A stretch of DNA of 64,000 nucleotides from Nilaparvata lugens (GCF_014356525.2 NC_052505.1:53305879-53369878); one strand, 5' to 3'. Positions 1-12,119 are shown, counted from the first letter of the stretch. Program-made: numbers and translations. Notes: generated from the sequence alone by a model not told the origin.

Positions 1-18
1 ATTGAAATAATTACTCAC

Positions 19-218
19 AGCTTTATCACCCAGATGCTCGACACGACAATGCAGGAAGGCTGATTGTCCTACAGCTGTGGTCACATTGCGTGGCACATTC
101 AAGTCGAAGTAGGGGAACAAACTGCCGCTTCCTCCCACCACTGTACTCGAGTTGGTGGCTGAGCCCCCCCAGGGGTCCGAGTTGTCCCCGTGCGAGCTTG
201 AGTCTATGTGCGCTCCAC
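19..218 (-). CDS. dpr: Internal exon of a Dpr-family Ig-domain protein
   Basis: On the minus strand an acceptor (TTTCAG, 219-224) and a donor (GTGAGT, 13-18) enclose 200 nt: two bases of a split codon plus 66 open codons, ending in phase 0. The translation contains PYFDLNVPRNVTT, then VGQSAFLHCRVEHLGDKA, which I recognise as the start of the first Ig domain of the Dpr (defective proboscis extension response) family, including the B-strand Cys. In the family the next exon begins VSWIRKRD, so the intron sits where expected. Upstream residues are Ser/Gly/Asn-rich, a typical linker. Dprs are neuronal cell-surface proteins that bind DIP partners during synaptic matching. The exon has no ATG, so it is missed when only start-to-stop frames are listed; the 70-residue frame at 26-238 is a shadow. 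Which dpr paralogue this is cannot be told. Confidence 0.85.
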
Positions 219-1140
219 CTGAAATCAAACCAAATCAATCTCGATTAGGAAAAAATATAATAGAATACAGAATAGATTCGGAATCAAATCAATGATGAGA
301 TAAAAGATGATATAATTATATTATGGAATCAGAATGGAAGCAGTAGATGTCCATGCTCATGAAAACATGAATTTTTCCAACTAGAAGTTCTGTGAACAGT
401 TGTAGACCTCATGAAGTTTTCTCATCCACAAGCATCTGATGTCACCTGTCCTTGTTGATTGATTTGAATCACAATATTTACAGTTGAATTATAATTCACT
501 CTTAAAAACTGTTATTTGTCTTCTCCAAGATCAAAAACTCACTTATGTTAATAAACTCAGTTCACGTTCGCATTTGTATCCCATATGCTATTTTATCCAG
601 TTCTGTGATAATCTTCCTCTCCATCTGATGGAAATATTTTCAACTATTTTAAAATTAATTTCCTTCTATCAAGAATATTATAATTTATTCAGCATTATTC
701 AGTTCATTCAATCAATTCTTATTTCATTCACAATCACCTATCAAACTTGTTTCTCAAATGTGAGAATATTGATACTGATGAGCACGCATCATGAAGAATA
801 TTGAAACCCTACCTTATAGAAAAAAGACAAGGCCAGACATCTGTGTAATGCATGCAATGAATAATCCACTTGCCAGCTGATTTATTATGAATCATTCTAT
901 AGTCTGATTGATCCAATCTTCAAAGTGGATGATATATTTATAGTGATATCAGAGTATGGAGGAATTCCTTCTCTTTCCATATTATCCTTAAAATGAAAAA
1001 GTTAAAAAAACCGTATGTATAAATCGACGCGCAGTTGGAAAAGGAATATTCCTGCCAAATCTCATCGAATTCTATCAATAATCGCTTTACATACAGACAG
1101 ACAAAAGAAAATCCGAGTTACAACATAGACCTCACTACGT
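219..1140. other. Unassigned, probable dpr intron
   Basis: AT-rich sequence upstream (on the minus strand) of the dpr acceptor. I see no supported gene here. The only recognisable item is the repeat starting with CTAG at 381, listed separately. Confidence 0.5.
381..610 (-). repeat. Interspersed repeat with CTAG end (family F)
   Basis: Begins CTAGAAGTTCTGTGAACAG, then 'tgtagacctca' and further blocks ('ctcatccacaag', 'aaactcagttcacgtt', 'ccagttctgtgat') that recur in the same order at 24935-25085. The same 5' motif opens repeats at 52110 and 63204 and closes others at 33125 and 35881 in reverse. Read on the minus strand it ends in CTAG preceded by a GTTC-ACA-GAAC stem, as Helitron 3' ends do. 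Assignment to Helitrons is inference; the other end was not located. Confidence 0.45.
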
Positions 1141-1149
1141 TCGGTCAAC

Positions 1150-2310
1150 TATCAACATTCTAAGAATCATTCCCTCTCCTCTTCGTCGCTTACACTTCCA
1201 TGTCACTCTCCTCCTTTGAGTTTTCCCTCCTACTCACTATCTAACCACTTTTTACCACAAACATCCCAAAAGCATCGTCAAGTTCCTGTTTCCTCCTTTG
1301 ACCTCCTTCCTCCCCACCTTCTCATCACCACCACTCCCCCTTCTCCGGCATCTTCCCCTCCAATTCCTTCTCTATCACACACTCTCTCTCTTTTCACAAC
1401 TTCTCTCCTTGCACACGTCAAACATAGAGAACATCGCTTTTAACTGGGAAAGTGATGGACGACTCTGCTCTGCTACCACTCCACTAGGCTCTGCTGCTGC
1501 TGCTGCTGCTGCTGTATTGTGTCACTTCTTTGTTTATGTTTCAACTTTCCAACCGTCGTGCTTTCAGCTTTTCACTTCTTCTCCATCACCTCCTCCTCTA
1601 CTTCTCTATCATTTTCCTTTTATCTTCTTCTACTGCTTCTTATTCTCCTTGTAATTCTTTTTCTCTCATTTTCTTCAGATACTCTCCTTCTTTTCTACTT
1701 CTTTGTCCACTTTGACTTCTTTTGTTCGTGTTTCATTCCCTTCTTCTTTGCATTTTGTTCCTTTCTTCAATTCCCTTATCTTTTTTATTCACAAAAAAAA
1801 TTTCAACTTTTCCTCCTCACTCATTAGTTTCCCTTGTTCTTTCCTTTAGTACTTTCTCCTTCACCCCTTCTCCTCTCATTCCTTATTACTCTATTCATTC
1901 TCAGGATATACAAACTTCTTATCCTCTTCTGATTCACCGTGAATTTATTACTCCTTAATTCCCTCTGTTCACATCCTTTCCATTTCTCCCACTCAACAAC
2001 TCCTTTTTTTCTTTTCTTTCCTATCCTGGATAGTCTTCTCCATCTTCTTATTACACTCCTCCTATCACTTATCACCATTTCTCATATTTCACTTGTTGTT
2101 CTTCTCTCCTCCATACTTCTTCATTTTCCTCTCCTTCTTATCCTTATGTTTTTCATTCGTATTCCTCTTCTCTTTCATCGTCTTCTCCTCCCCACCCTGA
2201 ATCATCTCCCCAACTCCTTCTCTCCCCCCACCAACTCCTTATACCTCTCCTTCATCATCTTTCATTTTGCTGTTGAGTTTCAAAAGAAGCGTCTTCCTCG
2301 TTGAGAAGCG
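1150..2310. repeat. Pyrimidine-rich low-complexity tract
   Basis: More than 1 kb dominated by C and T on the plus strand, with a (GCT)n run at about 1492-1514. Several overlapping open frames rich in Ser, Leu, Phe and Pro exist in all plus frames, which is what composition alone produces. No domain, splice signal or conserved motif supports a gene. Confidence 0.7.
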
Positions 2311-2779
2311 AGCGAGGGCAAGTGGCAGCTAGCAAGGGCACTTTCACTTTTAAACAAGAAAGCCACTCAGAAGCTAGTAGCCCGACTCTGATTTTATTAT
2401 CTCACGTTCGCATTTCACCTGAAACTGTTTTCGTCAACTGCTAAGTGGGTGTCGCTCTACATTCACAAACGTTTTCCTTCCATAAATCATAGCAGCGAAC
2501 GTTCTTACAATTTGTTTTACATTATTCTCATAAACAAGTCATCGTTCGTTACATTAGAAAAAGAGTGAAGTTCACGTGTGCGCAGAGCATTTTCCTCCTT
2601 AATCAAACGTCAATTGATCGAATGAAGGAAGAAATCTTGACAATTATATAGAGGAACTTTTTCGTGAGATATTCCCCAGAACAGATTTTATTAACTCCAA
2701 TTTTGATGCTTAACAATCAATAAAAGCAACAATTATAACGATTTCTTGACTTAGTAATGATTAACTTATGTAAAAGAGA

Positions 2780-4200
2780 ATGGGGAAGGGTGAGGTGATT
2801 ATTAGGAGAAGGATGGTGAGATGAGAAATAAAACATGTAACTTTGAAACGTCATTAATACGATATTGTTGTAGATCGAACTGATTCAAAACACTTCTCAC
2901 CCCATCAGAAGAATATCAAAGAGTCGAGCATTATTTTATTGGGCCGATGGGTCTTACTTAATTCTTACGTGAAGCATTTATAATAACATTTCAATGGCTG
3001 GCAATATAAATGCATGGTTAGGAGCAAGAATAGAGAGACGAGATGTAGCAGTGTTCGGAATGGTGCAATGAAGGGAAAAATAGGTAGGGAATGAGCGAGA
3101 AGAGGAAGGGAGAGTAAGGAAGAAGGTGAACGTGTGAGGAACAGGATGATGGAGAAAGATGGAGGAATGATGAAAAGGAAGAGAAAGAGGAAGTATGAGG
3201 AAGAGTGAGGGGGATGAGCGGTGAGTGATGGTGAGGGAGGGGAAGAAAGGAAAATAGATTGAGAGGAAAGAAGAACGAGTGAAGTGCAAACTTCTACTTG
3301 AGTTTGGTATTGAGAAGCAGCCAGCTGATATGATGCTTAGAGGAAGGAAGAAGGCTGAGATTTGAAAAAGGGTTATCAAGCCAAACTTATTCTCATCATA
3401 ATCTTAGCTGAGCAAGCGGTGGCTGTTGCCAGTGATTGTAATGAACTTGCAGGAAGCGGGGATGTATATACATATCTGAGAATATAAGGGAGGAGATTAA
3501 GGGCGATGAGTGAGAATTAGGTGGTGGAGAAAAAGAAGAAGAGCATGGAGAAGGAAGAGAAGAGAAGATGAAGAAGAAAATTATTATGATTATAATGAGT
3601 TTGGTGGGAAATCCGAGGTTGAAGGCATGTCATAATAGGGAAAAGAGAATAGAATCATAAATGGGAGACAAATGAAAAAAAATGGAAAGGAAAGTGGGAA
3701 GAACTCTAGAATGGAATGTGATGACAGAAGGAGAAAGATGGAATGATTCGTCGGAGAAGTCAATAAGAGGTGATAATCATGGAGGGCGTAATTAATTAAT
3801 TATTCGAATTGATGATTATCTTATTACAAAAGAGTAAGAATAGTAAGGTGGGAAGGAAAATTAGGAAACAAGTGAAAGAGAATACGAAAGAATGGGAGGA
3901 GAAGGAAGAATGGAGATGACCTGGAAGCAGAACTATCAGGGAAGAGGAACACAGATAATGGAAAGTAGGAAGGGAGCATGGAACTTCCATGACAGGATAA
4001 GCAGAGAATGGAAAAAAATAGTAGAATATGAATAGAATTTCTAAGAAAATGAGAATGCGGATTACCCGAAAATTGACAGAGGACCGAAAAAATCATTGCT
4101 AGAGAGAAAGGAATGGGATAAAAGGTAGTAGAAGTGAATGTGAGAAAAATGAGCCTGAGTAAAAATAGAAATATTAAGAGAAGAAGGAGAATGACATGGG
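2780..4200. repeat. Purine-rich low-complexity tract
   Basis: The counterpart of the upstream tract: long runs of G and A on the plus strand, broken by ordinary AT-rich DNA near 3280-3480. Minus-strand frames here are Ser/Phe/Leu-rich artefacts. From 2310 to 2780 I see nothing specific. Confidence 0.65.
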
Positions 4201-6690
4201 ATGACGAGTTCGCTGACTAAGCATTCCGCTGGAGACGTCTCCAGCTAGAGTTACTAAACTTCAAGTAACCCCGACGCTCATTCAAATTACACCTACTTTC
4301 ACATCTCACCGCCACTAAAACTTCTTCAGCAACCAAGTTTGGCAACATTTTATTCTCATTTGCCTTCTCTATAACTTCATTCTACTTCTTCTCCCCACTT
4401 CTCTCCACCATTATCTCTCTTCTCACAGAACTCTTCTTTGGAAATGCAATTTTATGCATTTCTTTTCTCTCATGTTACATTTTTCCAGTTACTCTTTTTT
4501 GTTTTTATCTTATATGTCTTGTCTCATTCCTTGCACTATCATACACCTTGCACTTTGATCATACTTCTATTTCAACAATAAGTTACACTCTCTTGTTCAA
4601 TATTCATATTTTTTGCACTGGAAATTATTTTAAACGAGGAACGAGGCTCCAAACCTACTGCAAACAACACTGTTGCATTATAGTTGAATAACTCCGAAGT
4701 TGGAATAACAGAATGGTAACGGAAGAACCGCAACACAAGAACATTTTTCCTTTATGACATAAGAGTCAATGTGAAAAGCTCTCTTCACTGATAAGCCTAC
4801 TGTCCCTCTCTCTTCCTCATCCTTCTCTCGCTTTCCTATTCTTCTCAAACTTCTTCTAAGACCATAGAAGAGACATATCATCCTAAGTTGATATTACATT
4901 CTTCTGATCTGTCCAAAATCTTTCATCTCTTTTCGCTGCTCTTCCTAATCTTTTTCTCCCTATATATTATTACTCCTTTAGTTTCTATTCGTTTTTACAA
5001 TTCATAATAATCAATAATTATTTTCATCTATATCCTTCAAATTTCCAATCCACCTTTATAACTGTACGTTCCCCTGTCTCCTCGAGCTCTAAATGCAGTT
5101 CGTGATCACTTGATTTGCATTTGTTGAACATTATTATAGTTAATGAGAGTTCTCACTCCAATCTCATTTCATTTTTCTCTCCCAATTATTGATTTCGAAA
5201 CAATTATTTATTGAAGTTGAAATAAAGAATCAAGATGGTTGGATGGACTAAGAAAAATGCCTCAAACTCAATCTCATCGAAACACAACCCATGATAATGG
5301 ATATTCTGGCTATATGAACAATATTGGCTTTGAATTGCTCCACAAGATTACTGTACATTGTTATGACATTGTTCAGTTAACCTACTGCAGCTCAGTTTAG
5401 AACTTGGGCATCATTAGTGAGTAATACTCTTGACTGGTCAGAAAGAGTTTACAAGGCATGTAAAGAGGTATTTTCAGTTATGCATTCTTTGAAGAAAATA
5501 CATTGAATCCTCCCTAAAAGCATTAAATTATTATTATTTCGATATCTTGTTATACAACATATTGTAGAGAGGGTCATTTTTTCAACCTCTGATCACATAT
5601 CATATAAGACACAGGCAAGTGGTAGGGGAACGATTGTCAGAGAGCTGAAAAGCTTGAGATCTTCATAAAACGCCCTGTAATCAGTGCAACCTGATCATCA
5701 ATAATTGTTGTGGAGTTATGGACCTAGAAACATGTGCGCCCCCTTGAGACTCCTGCCAATTGCTAGTTGCGTAGAGTTATCAATGGCATTCTATTAAAGG
5801 CCAATCGGTGGTTGAAATAAAAATGACTCTTGCATTAATTTATCAATGTATTGTAAATCTGCTCTCAACAACATGCAAGTCACTCTAAAAGATAAACTAC
5901 ATCGCTACCGAGATTATTGTCCACGTTTAGTCTACTTTCTTCAACACCATGAGCATTATCACCCGAGACCACTCTGGATGAACAGGCCGTGCTCCTGCAA
6001 ATGTGATGTCTCACGATTAGGCCGACTGGCAGCCGCTTCTCGTATTCTATAGCCCAGTCTCCATACATATTCTCACAATAATCTGCTATTCGGGGACTCA
6101 CATTTAAATTAAAAAGTATTGTTATTCAATAGCTAATTTAGTAGACTCTTATGAATAGTGAATACTCACTGTTCGTACTCAATTTCAATACTGTCCATAA
6201 GTAATGGGCATGGAAAAAATGAATAACCACAAGTTGCTTTTCTGGAAACATTTATCATAGAAATATGTACTGAGAGTTGCACTAAGTATTCTCACCTTAC
6301 TATCAAATAATATTATCTTTACTATTTTAAAAACCTTACTACTAAGCTATTCTAGTTTCCTCTTTCTTGAACATTTTTTTCCTTCTCCAATAAGACTGGA
6401 TTTCTTCATTCTACTGTGATTGTTAAAAGTATATCACAAAATTAAATATACAGGATATTCAAATATAAGAGTTGCACTTACTATTTACACTTTACTATTA
6501 AATTATCATATCTCAACTTTTATTTACGATTTTTCCTCTAGAGTGGCCTTGTATCACCCCATCACACATTGATAGTTTGATAAAAGCTCCCTGATAAGGT
6601 ACTTTCTCGAATAGTCAAGCTTGTTAGAGATATCTTTAAATACAAAAATCCAAATTTCTCTCAAGATGATTTCAAGATGATTTGTTTCCG
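4200..6690. other. No recognisable feature
   Basis: Mixed AT-rich sequence with a pyrimidine-rich stretch around 4300-5030. Short frames near 4678-4881 and 5846-6101 lack family motifs, splice signals or compositional support. Confidence 0.5.
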
Positions 6691-6699
6691 AGGGTAGGA

Positions 6700-6909
6700 G
6701 GATAGATGCCTCACATACTTAAACCGGAGAAAGTACTATAAAGATACCCAATCACCTGGGTACTATTCTAATCAGATCCTTTCCAGTCAGTGGCTGTCGT
6801 GTATGGAATACACTACCTGTTCCTATTAGGTCCATTAAGAGCCGAGCGAGTTTCATCCTGACTCTGAGAAAAACATCTTTTGGAAAAAATGGCTTATACT
6901 GTTCTTAAA
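6700..6909 (+). pseudogene. LINE ORF2 C-terminal remnant
   Basis: One plus frame reads RVWNTLPVPIRSIKSRASF followed by about 15 residues and a stop at 6907-6909. A W-N-x-L-P-x-x-I-R block near the end of ORF2 is characteristic of Jockey/CR1 LINEs; a related block, FNNLPDNVRS, occurs in the LINE at 26872-28240. Preceding codons are in other frames, so the copy is decayed. No reverse-transcriptase core remains nearby. Confidence 0.5.
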
Positions 6910-7774
6910 CTTCTTTTAGATCAAATTGTAAATATGAACTCATATTATGGAAATCCCTTTGAACTGATATTCTTTGGAACAGTTATAGAATGAATCGTAT
7001 GTATAAACTATTATTTCAAATATCCACTCCAATTTTGATGTGTATAGCCGAAGGCTGATCACCTTGATACACTATCAGCTCAATAAACTCCAATCATCAA
7101 AAGTTCCTATTCCATTCAGTATCATAATTATATTATCCTATCAATATCTTGTTTTGTTATTAACTTTTCATATGTATCTAAACGGTTACGACATTTTTCT
7201 TTTTTTCCAATAATTCTCAGTTAAATGAAAAATAATGGTTTTGATAGAGATCTACTGGAAAGGATATCCTCAGTATCCTTTTCAAATAATAAACATCATA
7301 TTATGTTGAAAGCTTGCCCAATCTATGTGGATACAAAACAGAATTTTTATCTAATAGTAATTATTATAAATGGAATTTTTCTCTCACAGTCCAATTATTA
7401 TAATTCAGTTTAAATTTATATCATGTCAATCAATCTAAAACTTTGTTCTGTTGTAACTTATAATATAGAAGTGTATAAGACAGTATATATCCTGATCTTC
7501 ATAGATAAAGCACTCAATCCTAACACCTAGCATGTTTCCTAGCAAGTTATAATCTTTTTCTCTTTTTTTGCATTCTTTATATAAGTGCATAAATGTCAGA
7601 ACCGTTTTTTAGAGTTCAAATTTGTTTCTTAATATTATTGTAACATTGATTCACATAGCAGAAATTTATAATCTTTTATTGCTGAAGAAATTGTGTTATA
7701 ACCTTCTTATGACATTCAGTCAAATATAGGATTACTGGGTTATTCGAGTTTTTATTGCCTAGGTTTTCTATAGA
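6910..7774. other. No recognisable feature
   Basis: AT-rich DNA between two repeats. A 62-codon frame at 7225-7413 has no recognisable motif. Confidence 0.45.
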
Positions 7775-7975
7775 ATATCGGGGCACCGAGCTTCGCTCGT
7801 TATTTTTACTTTCCTTGCCCTATTACCATAGGTAAGGAAAGTATTGCTTTCGGAAAAAAATTAAAGTAGACCTACCCCAATTTCTTAATTTCTATACGTT
7901 TCAAGGTCCCCTGAGTCCAAAAAAGTGTTTTTCAGGTATTGGTCTGGGTGTGTGTGTGTGTGTGTGTGTGTTAGT
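7775..7975 (-). repeat. Microsatellite-centred repeat (family E), partial copy
   Basis: Contains ACTTTCCTTGCCCTATTA, then GGTAAGGAAAGTATTGC, then a conserved block ending at a (GT)n run (about 7949-7972). The reverse complement of the whole stretch, including the junction with the dinucleotide tract, recurs at 25930-26090. The facing motifs TACTTTCCTTGCCCTAT and ATAGGTAAGGAAAGTA form a terminal palindrome. The class is not known to me. Confidence 0.6.
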
Positions 7976-8459
7976 AGAGTTTAGGATTTGAGAAATCAGC
8001 CATTATAAATGTTCACTAACTATTATGAATGGACTTCCATGGAAGAAAGAATCAGTGGATTGGCTGCTTTTACACTTGCATTGGCTGCTATGCCAAAAAT
8101 TCTGAAAAAATCCAGAATAAGCAAGATATCCATGGATACCAGAGTCATCTAATTCCGAATAAACTTGAATTGGAATTGAATCTTCAACTGCATCAAGAAA
8201 AAACAAAAATAACATTATCACTGCTAATTTGATCACTGTCAACGGGAAATATTAATTGCCAATGAATAAAGTCTAGGTCACCTGAGAACATCCAGGCAGT
8301 GAGAGTTTCATTGTTGTGATCACCACAGCGTTCTGCGCGCAAACATGCGTCTGCTCTGAGACTTTCCAATCGTTCTGTGAGATGATCTAATTGACCTAAT
8401 GATGATTTTCATTTTCATTCATAGAAGATATCAATTGTGCAAGTACTTTCTGAACGTGA
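7976..8459. other. No supported gene
   Basis: Two opposed short frames (8029-8232 plus, 8003-8242 minus) overlap here. Neither shows a recognisable domain or flanking splice sites. The 3' part probably belongs to the decayed Tc1/mariner element that follows. Confidence 0.4.
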
Positions 8460-8690
8460 CTTTTATTGAGTGAACATCTTCCAGGACGCCTCTTCTAAAT
8501 CAGGAGCGATTTGGAGTGGCCAGCTCAATCTCCAGATTGCCCTTGTGATTTTTTTATGGAGGTTCTTGAGATCCCATGTTTATGTGAACCGTTTAATTAC
8601 CCTACAAGATTACAACAACATAACGCCTGCAATGCTGGCTGGAGTCATGACAAAAGCCAGAAATCGGTCTACTCAGTGTATGTAGAATAA
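8460..8690 (+). pseudogene. Tc1/mariner-type transposase C-terminal remnant
   Basis: Plus-strand codons give DLEWPAQSPDCPCDFF, then after a frameshift near 8545-8560 LWRFLRSHVYVNRLITLQDY and NITPAMLAGVMTKARNR. This matches the end of the DDE/D catalytic core of IS630-Tc1-mariner transposases, where W-P-x-R-S-P-D-L-x-P-x-D-F-F-L-W carries the last catalytic acid. An in-frame stop lies just upstream of the motif. Only the last third of the gene is visible; termini were not found. Confidence 0.65.
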
Positions 8691-9123
8691 GACTTTACCT
8701 ACCTGATTTGATATTCAAAATTAAATGAAAAAAATTTTATATATGTCAACATTACAAAAAATGAATATAAACTTTCCGATTCATACAAAGAGTTCTATTT
8801 ACTTCAAAAGAAGGAAGTTTCACTGCCGCATTCTGTATACATTCTGTATACATTGAATGTATGTATACATTCTGCAAGTATAGTACCTGAGAAAACTGTT
8901 GTATTCTGTGATAGTATTCGTCCCATATGCTAGGCGCTGACTATGCAACCCGCAAAGCAGGTTCTGGCCTTTGTTGACCCACTGATCCAGAGAGACGTCT
9001 ATCACCTGCACAAAGCTGGGTTTTACATTTAATTCCTTCGAAATGAGTTTCATAGTGCGATTATTATCGTATCTGCTTATGAAACATGATATAACTGGAT
9101 TTCATAGTAATTATAATAATATC

Positions 9124-9210
9124 GAGTGACCTGGCTGGCTCAGGTGTGGTGTCAGAGTTTTTAGGTCGCAACTGATCAATTTCAGGGCCTCTGACATGAT
9201 CTAACGACTG
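9124..9210 (+). repeat. Short interspersed repeat, family G
   Basis: 'gacctggctggctcaggtg', 'gtgtcagagttttt', 'aggtcg' and 'tctgacatga' recur in the same order at 39344-39430. Copy length is under 100 bp. No poly-A tail or RNA polymerase III boxes are convincing. Confidence 0.45.
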
Positions 9211-9880
9211 TTTTTTTCAATAATATAATAATTGTAAAATGTTATAATAGATGTTAAATTTATAATAATATTCCATAAATGTGATCATAAACTATAATGA
9301 TGAAGGAATGGATGATTCATCTTTCATGTCTTTTATTTCGGATGTGATCTGAACTGTTCATTCAACAGTCAAGCTCTCAACAAAGATACATTGAAATGTA
9401 CCGAGTCTTATATCGATAAATGTATCAATACTTAAATCAAATCTTCAAATATCATGTTTCTCTTGCGAAACCATGTATTTGAAGTTTTGTTTTGATTATA
9501 AAAACATATTTTATTTTCGAATCCACTTCTATTTACCGTTGATGACACCACCTGATTCTATTCTCATTCAGGAACTTCTGATACAGGTTCAATGTATGGA
9601 TTCGAGTGATTGACTCTGGACGTCGGTCTTTTATATAGCTCTTTCAATCTGCATGACCAGGATGACTGAAAAAATCTGAAATGATTGAATCCATGATCAA
9701 ACCATGATTGAATCATTGAATCAACCACTTTGTTCATACGAATCTGTCTTCAAATCTATTTTAGAACAAAGTTTGAGCAGAAACAGAGAATGGTACAAGT
9801 CAAGCAGTATAATTATGTCAGCTGGAGTAGCTCGAAACTGGAAATTTGATGTAGATTGTCACGTTATTTTTTATAATTAA
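9211..9880. other. No recognisable feature
   Basis: AT-rich, no coding frame and no internal repeat detected. Confidence 0.45.
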
Positions 9881-9884
9881 TAAC

Positions 9885-9975
9885 GATTAGCCTCCTGCTT
9901 GGCATCAATCGGTAGAGCATGAGAATTATTCCAATAATTATAAAATCTGATCGTGGTTTCACTAGGATATAATCT
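9885..9975 (+). repeat. tRNA-Lys-derived SINE head
   Basis: The stretch TCGGTAGAGCATGAGA is the D-loop and anticodon stem of tRNA-Lys, containing the A box. About 45 bp later 'gatcgtggtttcac' resembles the B-box arm of the same tRNA (GGGTCGTGGGTTCGA). The anticodon loop is scrambled and the acceptor stem does not pair, so this is a tRNA-derived SINE or pseudogene, not a functional tRNA. Confidence 0.55.
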
Positions 9976-10028
9976 CACTAAAAATCTTCATAGGCCCAGA
10001 CATGAGCTTTCACAATAATACTGATAAT

Positions 10029-10035
<7 letters not shown>

Positions 10036-10076
<41 letters not shown>
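10036..10076. repeat. (TA)n microsatellite
   Basis: About 20 uninterrupted TA units. Confidence 0.95.
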
Positions 10077-10078
<2 letters not shown>

Positions 10079-10566
10079 TAAAACTTATATCCTATAGTAT
10101 TGAGGAATAAAATGAATCGTACACCATAAAAAATTTGATACATATATTAACAAATATCTCAAAAAATAAGTCAAAACAAAATATGTAGAGCGACAGAAAT
10201 ATATAATATAACAGGAAACGAAATCAATAAAATATCACTGGTTAATATTATTCTCTAAGTTCTATAGCACGAAACTCTACCATGTGCTTTCATTTCATGA
10301 TCATATGCATTTATTTGCATGTAGCTTCGATATCAACTTGCTGATACTTGTCAACTTGGACAATTCTATTTCGAATATAAATTTCTTAAATCAAAGCATG
10401 ATAAATTGACAAACTAATAATCCAAATATATATTAAATTCTATGGTTTCCAATAGATTTCTTTATAATAAATATTTTTTATCTCAGGGTGCGAGATTCGA
10501 CACCTGACGGAATAGATAGATCAATTCATCTAGTGAATCAGAGCTACATTATATTATCGCAAATTA

Positions 10567-11247
10567 TCTATATATATAAAAGCGAAATGGCACTCACTCA
10601 CTGACTGACTCACTCACTCACTCACTCACTCACTCACTCACTCGCATAACTAAAAATCTACCGGACCAAAAACGTTCAAATTTGGTAGGTATGTTAAGTT
10701 GGCCCTTTAGAGGCGCACTAAGAAATTTTTTGGCAATATTTCAACTCTAAGGGTTGCTTTTAAGGGTTTAAAGTTCGTCTTTTAGCATGTATATTCTTCT
10801 TCTACCAATCTCTTAGTTATAATTGAAATTTCCATATCATATATCATATGTTACTATAGAACTATAATCTAGATAGAGTACCTCTTCGAAACAGTTGTTA
10901 ACTGGCAACTAAATTAATAATTTTGTCAGGTTGGCATTAAGTTGAGTTGACTTTGTTAGGTTGGCACCAAGTTGAAGATTTGAATGCATTTATCGCGGAA
11001 AAATTGATTGGGCACTGCTACTTCAATCCTGGGAATGTTATATTACTAGCAGTGAGGCTCGCTTCGCTCGCCATATCCGTTTAGCCAGCCGTTTAGTCTG
11101 GACCCCCGACTGGATTGTCCTAACATTATGATAAAAATGCCCAACGCGAGCCTGCTGATCTCATTCTTGGACGATCCAGTCGGGGGTCCAGGGGGCGGAG
11201 CTCCCTGGCTAGACGGGTAGGGCGAGCGAAGCGAGCCTGACGGCTAG
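10567..11247 (+). mobile_element. Non-autonomous Helitron, family A, copy 1
   Basis: Starts TCTATATATATAAAAGCG and ends GACGGCTAG, inserted between A (10566) and T (11248), the Helitron target rule. Before CTAG lies GGCGAGCGAAGCGAGCC, a hairpin pairing GGC/GCC and GC/GC across tandem G-A mismatches. Near the 5' end is a (CTCA)n run (about 10596-10642). The last 200 bp form a long imperfect palindrome (11045-11247). No Rep/helicase coding sequence is present. A second copy lies at 45004-45670 on the other strand. Confidence 0.75.
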
Positions 11248-11257
11248 TATTGAATAT

Positions 11258-12119
11258 ACAAGCCCACGGCTAGTACTCAAGTTTGTCTTTTTCTGGCCAT
11301 GCTACAAATGAATATAGGTTTATGTTTGACATCTTGTTTTTGTAATCTTGTTGTCTATTAAGAAATTTTTCAATGTGATTTTTGTTTGCAATAAAATTTG
11401 AAAAAAGAATTATCATCAAACTCCTAACCAAAGAAAATCTCTGTGCTCTGTTCCAATCGGAATGTATGAGACTCATACAACTATGGAACAAACACGTGGC
11501 TAGTGCTTTCGATCCATGGAAAATTAAATTCGATCAGCTGATTGATGAAATTATTTTAAGCTTTTCAATGATTATAACATATGTTAGAATATCATGTGTC
11601 AATTATCTCAGTCCCATATATGGCATTCACCTTACCATGTTCATAACCTTACTAAATATGATCCTTTTTCATCCTTTGGAACCCTTAGAGGCAAAATATA
11701 TCAAAATCCGTTCTTAGTGCGCGTCTAGCATGTTTGAAGAATATTTGTGCAAAGTTTCAAGTCTGTAGGACAATTAGTTTGAGCTGTAGTGTGATTTTAC
11801 ATCAAAATTTTCGAAAAATGCCCTCTCCTGGACCCCCCTGTGCTCCTGATCAAAATTTTTCTGCATAGATCTAATTTTTTTTTCGTAGCTGAACAAAAAA
11901 GTTCCTCATGACTTTGCTGTGCAATGAGCGGTTAAGAAGTACAAAATTTTGGGGGGGCCCCAGCTCCCTCAGGGGGGCAAATTTCTGAAAATCCTTTCTT
12001 AGTGGATGTTTTCAGGCTACCATAAACAATCGTGCAAAATTTCAAGTTTTTAGGCTCAATAGTTTGGGCTGTGGTGTGATTTCAGTCTGTCGGGGCTTAG
12101 CCTTTTATAAGTATAGAGA
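11258..12119 (-). mobile_element. Helitron-like element, family B, copy 1
   Basis: On the minus strand it begins TCTATACTTATAAAAGGC, the usual insect Helitron 5' signature. The body matches the plus-strand copies at 55526-56040 (5' half) and 58313-59045 (3' part). The 111-codon plus frame at 11382-11717 lies within this non-coding repeat. Homology with copy 3 runs past 'gtactag' into 'ccgtg', so the 3' terminus is uncertain. Confidence 0.6.

Noticed and set aside
26..238. 70-residue minus-strand frame
   Set aside because: It overlaps the dpr exon in a different frame and crosses the acceptor; the Ig-like frame with splice sites is the real one.
1216..2304. Several overlapping Ser/Leu/Phe-rich frames
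   Set aside because: They arise from pyrimidine-rich composition; every plus frame is open, with no motif.
5846..6101. Opposed short frames as a small gene
   Set aside because: No motif, no splice context and no support from composition.
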